Assembly (NCBI RefSeq): GCF_002105155.1
Contig: NW_019029030.1
Span: 124,001 to 188,000 of the forward strand
Direction: 5' to 3'
Length of the DNA stretch: 64,000 bases
Source: Lobosporangium transversale
Taxonomy: Eukaryota; Mortierellomycota; Mortierellomycetes; Mortierellales; Mortierellaceae
The position numbers were made by a program, and so were the translations under genes. Below the pieces are notes generated by a model. The model saw only the letters and a program-made list of their open reading frames with translations, searched no databases and was not told the origin of the DNA. This document shows, piece by piece, positions 46,936 through 55,770 of this stretch; within the stretch, counting starts at the first letter, position 1; each line of letters opens with the position of its first letter.

Positions 46936-49078
46936 ATGGCTCCGACCACCTCACGGGCCAAGAGCAACAAGAACAAATCTTCATCAACATCTATTAGACA
47001 GCTAGAACAAGCTGCAACTCGATTGAATTCATCCTCAGCCAGCACAACAGCCGTCACTACGACGATCTACAAGACGTCCACAGCAGCGCCAGTATCCAAC
47101 ATCATTAGAGCACCAAAGCTCAATTTGCCTGTATATAGCTACGCAATATGGCTCGAAGAAAACCAACTTAAGAGGATGGCGCCTTGGATCGCTGTTGCTA
47201 TCGCGGCCTTGGTACGTTGGATCGTTGGTCTCGGACCGTATTCTGGTAAGCATCGCACGAGAGTAGATAAAATCTTTAGATACATATAATAAGCATAGAA
47301 ATGCTAATCTACGCGCTTCGACTAATTACTTTAATCACTATCATCTTTTAGGTATGGCAATACCTCCAAGGTATGGAGACTATGAAGCTCAACGACATTG
47401 GATGGAGCTGACAATACATCGTCCGATTAGAGAATGGTATTCTGATGGATCTAAATGGTGGGATTTGGACTATCCGCCTTTGACCGCCTATGTCTCATGG
47501 ATCTGTGGATTTATTGGAAATAAGATCAATGCTGAGTGGTTTGCATGGGAAACATCCCGAGGATTTGAATCTAGGGATGCAAAGCTCTATATGCGCGCTA
47601 CAGTCTTGGTCTTGGAAATGCTAGTTTATATGTCGGCTATAGTCGCTTTCACGAACCGCTGGTTTGCAAATAAGCCCTGGACACGTCAACACACGGCGTT
47701 AATGCTGATTTTACTGCAACCAGGATTGATCTTGATCGATAGTGGCCATTTCCAGTACAATGCAGTTATGTTGGGTTTAGTGGTGTGGGCTCTCAATTGC
47801 TTCCTGGTAGACCAGGATGTACTTGGAAGTATCTCATTTTGTCTAGCCTTGGCGTTTAAACAGATGGGGCTATACTTTGCCCCCGCAGTGTTTGCCTATT
47901 TGCTTGGCAAATCTCTCCGACAGGGCTTTTTTGGATGGTAGGTCATTACTAGCCTTCCTCCACGAGCCATTCTCATCCTAGATTTATGTGTTGATTTATG
48001 AAAAGTGCTCCCCTCGATTACCCTAACAAATTCTATATTTCTATATATATTTTTTTGAAATAGTATCTGGAAGTTGACCAAGTTGGGACTGACAGTGATT
48101 CTTACACTAGTGCTGATGTTTTCACCATGGCTGCAGTCACAGGAGAAGATTCTTCAAGTTCTCCACCGCATCTTCCCAGTGTTCAGGGGACTCTATCAGG
48201 ATAAAGTTGCCAATATCTGGTGTGCAGTGAATGTGGTGATCAAGTTGCGGGAAATGTTTGATATCCAGGAATTAGTTCGTATTAGGTAATTGTTTTGGGA
48301 CCATATGGCATATAATGGTGTGTTTTCAAGTCCTTGTCACTTGCTATTGCCACGCATGTTTAGACTCACGACTACTTAATCCTTTTTATTTAATTTGTGT
48401 AGTACATTAGCGACCCTCTTATCGTTCTTGCCCTCTGTCCTCCACCTGATTGCCAGACCGACAAAACGTGGACTGATCTATGGGTTAATTAATTCGTCGT
48501 TGTCGTTTTTCTTGCTTTCTTTCCAAGTTCATGAGAAATCAATTCTCATCCCAGCATTGCCCATAACGCTCCTGATTTTGGACGAGCCTGCTGTTGCTTC
48601 ATTGTTCATAACCTTGGCGACATTCAGCATGTTCCCGTTATTGAAACACGAGGGCTTATTTCTACAGTATGCCGTGCTTCTTGGATTCTGGGTCTGGTTA
48701 ACTCGTGCTACTGCTCATAATACTTCTAAATTCCTCCAACTGCTGATATTGGTAGGGTTTTCATGATTTGATCTTCAAGTGTTATTTTGAAGCGGATAAA
48801 ATTTGTTTAAAAAGCATTTGTTGACAGCTTTTTTTTTTTTTTTTTTTTTTTTTTAATACTATGCATAGCTGAATCTGCTGGTGATTACAACGATGCATAC
48901 AGCAGAGTTCATGCTCGAGCCTTCTGCTCGATATCCAGATATCTTCCCGGTCCTCAATTCACTTTGGAGTGCAGCTGGATTTGTCCTCTTCTGGATTTAC
49001 TTTAACTATCGTCAGTTTACGCTTGTCAATACTCCCAAAATGGGATTTCGTGTTACGAAAACAGCGAAATTGGCGTAA
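46936..49078 (+). CDS. ALG6: Dolichyl-P-Glc:Man9GlcNAc2-PP-dolichol alpha-1,3-glucosyltransferase Alg6
   Basis: Exons 46936-47245, 47352-47937, 48064-48285, 48403-48751 and 48869-49078 join in phase to 558 residues (yeast 544). Alg6 adds the first glucose to the N-glycan precursor at the ER membrane. Family marks are PPRYGDYEAQRHWMELT with the lumenal acidic pair, WDLDYPPLTAYVSW, DSGHFQYN, LAFKQMGLYFAP, RIFPVFRGLYQDKVANIWC and SFQVHEKSILIPALP. About a dozen hydrophobic helices alternate with short loops. GDYEAQRHWME separates it from Alg8. The ATG at 46936 was chosen because the frame before it has only a TTG; the first ~75 residues are Ser/Thr/Lys-rich and probably cytosolic. Intron 4 contains about 24 T. 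Confidence 0.96.
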
Positions 49079-49277
49079 TTCGAATATAAATCCTGAAAAT
49101 AAACCTCGCAAGATCAATGATGATATTCAGTAGTATTGGCGCAATGTTCAGTGCTAACAATATTTTATTTCTGTGGGACCGTTGTTCCTAATGGATCACC
49201 CACTCAGTCGCTATTCCATCACAATCCAAATATACTATGATCCAATGTGAAGTCGACGCTTTATTTTTGTTTTCATG

Positions 49278-49634
49278 TTATCCGCGAAGCGCTCTGAGTC
49301 TCTCTGTGAGTTCATCCTGCTCTCTGGTCTCGGCTTCTTTGTTAGTATGGCTCAGTAATGTATCGGGAGTCTCCCTAAGCTCTTGGTTCAGCTCCAATCC
49401 GTGTTCATCTGCGACTTGGTGCATGAGTGTATCGACTTCATCCTGTGGTGTTGTTAGTGCCGATTGATTACCCATTGTATTCTCCATATACTGTGTCTGC
49501 ACATCCAGATCTTCAAATTGTTTTTCAAATTTTTCCATCACCAGAGATATCTAGAAGGTAGAACATCAGTCAAAAAAAAGGTATTTCCTTAGATTAAGCA
49601 TTGTAGTAAAAACAATAGCTTCATTTTTTTTTTT

Positions 49635-49669
<35 letters not shown>

Positions 49670-50441
49670 AGTTCCTACCGTCTCGAGATTCATTGACTCC
49701 ATGGCTTTATCCATGCCCTTGACAACACCAGCCATAGACTTTGTGACAGTGCGCATAGTGACCGCAGTCTGAACTCTGCTGGTGACCGCATCAATTCTAG
49801 AGGAAAGACGAAGCAAGTTGAGGGCCTCGTTTTTTTTTCGGATTGCGTTTGCGGCGTAGATCCTTGCGCCCTCCATATTGCCCTGCTGGATTGCCTAATA
49901 TCAAAACCGTGAAAATCATTGGAACATGAGCAAATCGTTTTTTATTCAAGCGTTGAGAACAAACTTATGCAACTTTTGGTGAGATGATAAATGGTTAATG
50001 GAGAAGGGTACCTTCTTTAGCTTGGCTTTCTCTAATTGCTCATCTTTGGAGGCTTTCTTTGACTGACGCTGCAGTTGCTTTGTCGTAAGCTATTGAGAAA
50101 AAGAAAGGGAAAAAAAAAGAGAAAAAGAGAAGAGGAAGAGGGGCAGGAAGAGAAAAAGAGGTGTAAAAACTAAAAGTCAATGCCCTTTTTATTCGTTATA
50201 AATGCCAGCTCCCAAAGGAGAAAAATAAAAAATAAAAAATAAAAAGTAAAAGAGAAAGAGGAAAAGACGTACTCGAAGTTGTAGCAGACTGTCTATTCAG
50301 TTATTAACGAAAAATATTGTTTAATAAGAGTCAGGTGTAGGTACAGGTACAGAATTCATTATGCAGCACAGGGACATATACCAACACAGTTGCGAAAAGG
50401 AAGAATTAGGGTGCGGTGCATTTACTTTCAAGGTTGCTCAT
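49278..50441 (-). CDS. DID2: ESCRT-III associated protein Did2/Vps46 (CHMP1)
   Basis: Five minus-strand exons join in phase: 50441-50426 (16 nt), 50292-50273 (20 nt), 50089-50012, 49894-49679 and 49550-49278, giving 200 residues, the usual length. Did2 regulates Vps4 recruitment and ESCRT-III disassembly on endosomes. The sequence follows the family throughout: [86 protein letters not shown] and [17 protein letters not shown]. The last helix [10 protein letters not shown] is the MIM1 Vps4-binding motif. Two micro-exons encode the first 12 residues. Intron 4 has a long sense-strand T run. A Helitron ends 146 bp upstream of the start codon, so the promoter is short or Helitron-derived. Confidence 0.95.
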
Positions 50442-50587
50442 GGCTATTGAATTTATATGTGAATGTACAGCGCGTGAATAAAAAAGGTTGACGATGAAAA
50501 AATGAATTTGGCATCGTAGAACCAAGGTAAAAAGACTTCCAACGTGACTCCGAGTCCGTGACCACTCTTCTTCCTCATTATTCATTA

Positions 50588-51125
50588 CTAGCAGTAGCCC
50601 GTGCGATGCACAGGTGTGAATTTTTGAACAAAATAATTTATTATTTTTATTTTTATACTTATTGGAGAACGCTCTTGTATACAATGTTCCTTGTATAAAA
50701 CACCTTCAAACCCAGGAAATATGCCATTGTCTATTAAAACCCTCAGATCTCTTGGATTGGAGCAGCGTGATAGTGCAACATACAGTTGACCATGAGTAAA
50801 CACGGGAGCAGGGAGATAAATACCCACCTTCTCAAGAGTTTGCCCCTGCGACTTGTTAATTGTCATAGCGAATGCTGGCTTGATGGGGAATTGATACCGT
50901 GTAAACTTCACAGGTGATGTTTGGTCATCATCAGCAGTTGTCAGGGGGATGCGCGGAATAAACACTCTTTTTCCTTTTAAAGCGCCTGTGATAACTTCTG
51001 CTTCCATGCATCTTGAGGTAAGACCACGCACAATAAGTCGGGTACCATTACACAATCCACGCTTGGCGTTCATATTCCTTAACAACATGATAGGCTGGCC
51101 GATCTTTAGTAGCAGCTTAAAAGGT
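50588..51125 (-). pseudogene. Helitron helicase, C-terminal fragment
   Basis: The frame entering at about 51125 reads KIGQPIMLLRNMNAKRGLCN, GTRLIVRGL, FPIKPAFAMTINKSQGQTLE and VYVALSR-like LYVALSRCSNPRDLRVLI, the last domains of the Pif1-like helicase of Helitrons (the SQGQTL and YVALSR motifs are motifs V and VI of superfamily 1B). Walker A and B motifs are missing, so it cannot work alone. The reading frame continues to the very end of the element, where the terminal CTAG supplies a TAG stop. Confidence 0.88.
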
Positions 51126-51852
51126 AACTTAAAACCTCTAGGATGAATGGAAGTGGCTCAATAATGGGCAATACAACTCGACCTCTCTGACAGCAGATGG
51201 AGTATTTAAAGTCCTGATTTTGCTTCTTATTACTTCGTTCCTCTTTCCACACTTTCGCCCGACAATCTGGACATTTTATCATCCGATCAAGGTGATGTCT
51301 GTGATTTTTAATACTGTTGCCTCTGATTAGATTTTCATTAAAAGGTCGCCTAGCAATGAAAGGTCGCCTAGCAATAGGAACTTGTACTGGAAGTGGAGGT
51401 CGTGGTGGGGGATGATAAGGCTCAAATTCATATTCTTCCTCGCGGTTACTTCTGTTCAGGTTAATGTTCTCATTACGTGAATTTTGCACCTCCATGTCAC
51501 GCTCACTTTGATTTTGAAAAATTGAAAAAAAATATTTATTTAATTATTAGTTCAGCTTTTCCTACACTTGTATCCTACATCCTACATATACTTATCCATT
51601 CCTCTGTTGCTCTGTCGTGTTGTCTTGTCATATTGTCATATATGTTCTGCATTTTCCAATTATCACTTATACTCACTTATCAATGACGGGGATAATATTC
51701 TCAGGACAATTTTCCATATGTCCATGTATTCTTGGACGACTACATGTCTTACATCTGTTGAAAAGACACTCATTACTATTTGATCGTTCATGCGTAACTT
51801 CAACTAATTCTCCACGACGCGCATATTCTTTAACGCATTGGTTGCAAACCAT
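51106..51852 (-). pseudogene. Helitron RepHel N-terminal zinc-finger fragments
   Basis: A first segment (51852-51677) starts MVCNQCVKEYARRGELVEV and has further pairs CLFNRCKTC and HMENCPE, then a likely splice donor GTGAGT. A second frame (51495-51106) contains HHLDRMIKCPDCRAKVW and SICCQRGRVVLP, matching the Cys-rich start of Helitron RepHel proteins (H-x-L-x-x-M...C-x-x-C...CC-x-x-G-x-V-x-L-P). After VVLPIIEPLPFILEVL the sequence jumps, out of frame, to the last ~150 residues of the helicase, which marks the internal deletion near 51110-51125. Confidence 0.75.
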
Positions 51853-52020
51853 TGTTGAAGTAAGGGAATAAGGGAAAGGGTAATGAATGAGGGAATGAAA
51901 GGGGAGGAGGAGGAAATAAAATCCGATCTTAATCCCAAATTGTCTGAAAAAAAATTGTCTGAAAAAAAATTTCTACACGTGATATATCAAAAAAGGTAGC
52001 TGGCTATAGTATATTAGAGA

Positions 52021-52764
52021 TAGGCTAGCGTAACGTGGCGTTCACAAAAGCATTCGTCGTCTAGCATTCCTTCGGGCATTTACCTTCTTATATTGAAACA
52101 TTAAGAACCCTATATTGGTTTTTCTTATGCCCTTCAGCAATCCTTCATTGAACAATTAATGATACCACCATGTGGAGCCAAAATGAGTCCTGTTCAATCA
52201 TTATAATCAATCTGTGGTTCCTCCTTTGAATGAAATACAAAGAAGTAGATCTTTATATCACTTTTGCTGCCCAGATAACATTTTTATTCTTTGCTATGTT
52301 AACGCATTCTATTATGTTCATGCATTATTTTGTTGTCATATTGCTCCAATGAAAGCGGATTACAAACCTATCAAATGGACAAAAGAGGCTTCTTTCTTAT
52401 TACGTAGAAACATAAATCACCTGGGTAGTATAATGCTATGCCAAATGCTTCATCAAAGGACGTTACTATCAGAAGGATCTGTTTTCACTACCCTGGTCCA
52501 CTTGTCAAAAGCTCTAAGCGACTCACACTCATACAGTGAGACTCGATGGTTCAACACTTTTTTTCAAATAGCACTGGAGCATTCAAATTCTCTTTCTTTT
52601 TCTCATTTATTGATGGAGGGCGTCTTAAATAAATGCATTCAATACATTCCTCTCTTCTGATAGATCCCTAGCGTGAAGCCTCCTTGCAAATATCATTGTC
52701 ATTAGGGGAAATAGTTGGCTGTATATTATAGGCATAAATAAACATGTTTTTCCGTATTCCTTGG
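52021..52764. other. Region upstream of Helitron with an unrecognised ORF
   Basis: A + strand frame without a good start spans 52214-52660 (about 148 codons; first ATG-led part from about 52349, MKADYKPIKWTKEASFLL). Composition is protein-like but I recognise no family, and it may be part of a decayed transposon. The remainder is AT-rich. Confidence 0.35.
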
Positions 52765-53089
52765 TGTTGTATATTTCAATATACAAGATAATAACGGCCC
52801 AGCTAGAAGATTAAGAAAAATACTAAAAACGCACTAGGAACACACTAGGGGAATTCCTAAAATTAATACGCTAAGAAAAGTATAATAATAATAACGCGTC
52901 ACTAGAGACGCGACAAAACACCGACATGGTTCCTGAATAATCCCATGTCGCTTCTAGATAGATATGTAGTTACTTGGTACGAGTCTCTCTACCAGAAAAT
53001 GAATAAATACCCCATGGATGTGGTGTGTGGACCCACATCTTATTCTCACTTATCTTAGCTTCTGATAACTACTGTCTAAATATTTTTCA
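52765..53089 (+). mobile_element. Solo LTR, family C (325 bp), Ty1/copia-like
   Basis: Starts TGTTGTATATTTCAATATAC and ends ATATTTTTCA, with the 5-bp duplication CTTGG at 52760-52764 and 53090-53094. The TGTTGTATATT start, a GAATAAATACCCC block resembling a promoter or poly(A) signal, and a 6-bp palindrome (CGCGTC...GACGCG near 52894-52911) fit an LTR; the TGTTG start is common in copia elements. No internal region is present. Confidence 0.82.
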
Positions 53090-53578
53090 CTTGGATCTTT
53101 TATACTATATTTTCCACTCTTTAGAGCCAGCTATAACCTCACAATAAAGCGTTGTCATGAGTTCTAAGCAGGTGTTTCTGGAAAAGATGAAGAGGAATAG
53201 TCCGAGCTTCTCAAGGTTTCTTTTAAGGTTGTCGCATATTTCGTCTAATTGCATATGGACATCAATACGTACATTCGAACATTTAGGCGGTGTCCTAATG
53301 TCGCGCCAAAAACACGAGGCAGGTGGCTTAGAATAATTATTGCATTTATGGAGGCCCAATCTGTATCACTCCTCCAAAGTGTTAAAGTATTCCCATATAC
53401 GCATATACGCGTTCTTTGGAACTGTAGTAAAGTCTCTCCTTTCAACTCTAAACGCGCTATCTGTTGATCTGTACGGTTTTTAAAGTTAGTCCAGAAATTC
53501 AGGGAGAGGATACAGGAGACGAAAATAAACAGAACTTACAAATTTTTTGTGGGTGTGCCGGCACCTAAATACTTGTGT
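53090..53578. other. 3' flank of the Fanzor pseudogene
   Basis: Intergenic DNA downstream, in the sense of the Fanzor frame. It contains a 10-bp perfect palindrome GTGCCGGCAC (53555-53564) 15 bp past the Fanzor stop. In Fanzor systems the guide (omega) RNA usually overlaps or follows the 3' end of the gene, so this is where one would look; a guide cannot be shown by eye. Small frames on both strands look random. Confidence 0.4.
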
Positions 53579-54008
53579 CTAGCGTCGTGCGCGCTTTGCA
53601 GCCGGAGCAGGTGACTCTTCCGTGGGCTTGTACTTTGCAGGGCTCTCTTGCCTCTCAATTTGAGCAAGACCGATTCTTGCGATGTTTTCCGCCCCTACTG
53701 CGTCACGGTCGAAGAATACCTTACATGTCCGGCAATATTTAGAGCGAGGGTACACCGTCTCTAAAAAGCTATCGCATAGGCGTCGGGGACAGCGGGCGCT
53801 GGTGTAAAATTCGTGCGCCCCTACAGCGAAGTGTCCTCGTGCTTTGACCTAAGCGTTTCAAATGGCAGTCGTTTATTAGCAAGGGTTCTATGGCTTTCCA
53901 GCTTTTCTTACTTTTTTTAAAAAAAGCCATACCTGTGTGACAAGGTGTCTCGTTATAGCACTGTGCTTGCTGAACTCCTTTACTACTTTCAAAGGACCCT
54001 AGGCCGAC

Positions 54009-54186
54009 TGCGCCATAATCACCTAAAACCTTTTGTTATATGGCTAATTTACATTAATATTAATACCCGTGACATACAATAATAGAAAAGAGGTATAAAT
54101 ACTCTTTTCTATTATGAAAATAAAAATCCTGATTCTTGTCTCGTTATATCTCAGTTCATTATTAATTTATCAGGTTTGATTCTCCA
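54009..54186 (+). mobile_element. Solo LTR, family A, inside the Fanzor pseudogene (178 bp)
   Basis: Same TGCGCCATAATC...TTGATTCTCCA element as 21590-21762, differing by a short variable stretch near 54031-54043. The 5-bp duplication CCGAC occurs at 54004-54008 and 54187-54191. The TATAAATA element inside the 14-bp inverted repeat is conserved. It splits the Fanzor RuvC-II region. Confidence 0.92.
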
Positions 54187-54228
54187 CCGACGACAAGCAC
54201 TCCTTTTTCCCCGAGCATCTTCAACACT

Positions 54229-54422
54229 TGCAAAAGTCAAGGTAGTGTTCTAGGGGAATCTAAGGGTACAATAAAGGTGTCTTTTTTCAGGGGAATTGCG
54301 CTACAGAACTAGATAGAAAAGTGGGCCTATTTATACTAGTTAATGTCCTGTTGCAAGGAATGCTCTAGAAATATGGGCGAAATACTATGTTGTACAAAAT
54401 TATTATAGTAATTTCGCTTGCA
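54229..54422 (-). mobile_element. Solo LTR of the chromovirus family, inside the Fanzor pseudogene (194 bp)
   Basis: On the minus strand it starts TGCAAGCGAAATTACTA and ends ACTTTTGCA, matching the LTRs at 58886-59079 and 60130-60324 in inverted orientation. The duplication AGTGT (ACACT on +) lies at 54224-54228 and 54423-54427. More mismatches to the other two copies than they show to each other suggest an older insertion. Confidence 0.93.
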
Positions 54423-55770
54423 ACACTCGCTGTACTGCGTAGTCGAACATAGCTCGTTGAACCTTTCGTAGGTCCCATTTTTTTTTCAGGTGCCATCTGG
54501 ACTCGTAGAACTCTTGAAGCACATCCAAATTCTTTGATCCTATCTGTGTCTGGGACTCCTCGTTCATCCATTGAAAGTACTCATTGTACGTATCCCTTCC
54601 AAACACAGGGATGGTGCTCTCAACCTCAATCATTCCTTTTTCACGCTTCCTTTTGTTCAACAGGTGATTGAAGCGGAGGACAGGGAGGTACAAGAACCTG
54701 CTTCCCACCTTTACGGTTTGCCGCAAGTTAGGGTTGTGAGGATCCAGGGAGGAAAACGTAAGGGCGCTAACAATACCAGGATCGCATCCGACGATAGTTG
54801 TGGTGTTTGCGGATGGGCACCGCCCTGGTTTGTTGAATGTGAGCTCAACGTTTTCAAGCAGTTTGGAGCTCCTCTTCCAGTTTATGTTTGCATAGTCTTC
54901 ATCTATCAGGTCTTCACCGACTGCCTTTGAACACGTCGTGTTGAGAAATCCCTGAGAAAGCTCCAGTTCTTGGCTGGGGTCTTCTTCATCTACGTCAGAC
55001 TGCTGCTGTCTCTTCGCCTGGGTTGTGTCATAGGCAAGTAGATTCAGAACTAGACCGTTGGTAGAAATCGTACCTTTGAGTTTGAACCGAGTTAGATCTT
55101 TGTCCTGTGACTGCAGGGATACTTTGTCTCGATATCCAAGAACCATGCGATCGCCTCCAATGTCACAAAAGAGAGCCTGAATCAAAACCCCTTTTGTTCC
55201 CTGTACACACTCAAACACTGCAGTCTTGGAAGGATTGTCGAGAGGCAGAATACGCTCCAGTAGCTGCTTGGTATCTTCGTCCGCCCAGATGTCAACTAGG
55301 GCGTGTTCAGACAGATACACATACCCGAGTGACCAGGAGGACGTAGGAAAGCCTGAGTATTTTTTCGCTTTTTTGTTCTCCCGCAAAAAAAACTCAACGT
55401 CGCTTATATCTTCATTAATTTTATCGACAATGAACTAAAAAAAAAAAAAGAAAAAAAAAAAAAAAGAGTCTGAATAAGGAGCATTTGATTGCAGAATATG
55501 CACGAAAGTACCTTACACAAGCTATACCATTGCGTTCCTGTAGTGCTGCCTCAATGATGTTTGTACTTGGTCCATTAGTAGCTCTGACGCTCTTGGAAAT
55601 GAGATCTTTTTGGGATCAAAGCCTTGCACGTCCCCCAATGTGATGTCTATTTCCTTTATTGAGGAAAGTTCAGTGGTGGCCTTGAAATGTTCATAAGCGA
55701 GGAGGTAATGGGGCGTTTCTACCGCTTTTCCTTGTTTTTTTGCCCTCGCGTAAGCTGAATTGGGATGATC

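Larger units (their letters stand above)
50588..52020 (-). mobile_element. Internally deleted Helitron, both termini present (1433 bp)
   Basis: Read on the minus strand, the element starts TCTCTAATATACTATAG at 52020 and ends in CTAG at 50588, after a 7-bp hairpin with a 3-nt loop (50598-50614, CCTGTGC/GCACGGG with one G-T pair) placed 6 bp before CTAG. These are the classic Helitron ends: 5' TC, 3' hairpin plus CTRR. The flanking bases are A before the 5' end and T after the 3' end, matching insertion into an AT dinucleotide without target duplication. Inside are a 5' zinc-finger coding part and the C-terminal end of a Pif1-type helicase, with all Rep and most helicase sequence missing. It is oriented like DID2. 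Confidence 0.88.
53579..55770 (-). pseudogene. Fanzor (eukaryotic TnpB/OMEGA RNA-guided nuclease), disrupted
   Basis: Minus-strand parts in order: 55770 to about 55525; an exon from 55437 to 54423; a 36-nt piece 54223-54188; 54008-53933; and a last exon 53848-53579. RuvC-I is VGCDPGIVSALTFSS. The helical lead-in WHLKKKWDLRKVQRAMFDYA precedes RuvC-II VLVVGLGSFESSKG. Then HEFYTSARCP, a second finger pair CRTCKVFFDRDAVGAENIAR (RuvC-III Asp in DRD) and a basic end KRARR. Fanzors are TnpB-like nucleases carried by eukaryotic transposons. Lesions: 5' end cut at the chromovirus junction, an apparent 1-base loss in an A run near 55605, two solo LTRs (54229-54422 and 54009-54186), and a frame change near 53975. 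Removing the first LTR with one duplication rejoins the frame (QRVLKMLGEK). Confidence 0.85.

Noticed and set aside
50588-51088. Intact PIF1-family host helicase gene
   Set aside because: Only the last two helicase motifs are present and the segment lies between Helitron termini.
53105-53467. Overlapping frames on both strands (66-84 codons)
   Set aside because: No conserved motif, mutually overlapping, and composition is that of flanking non-coding DNA.
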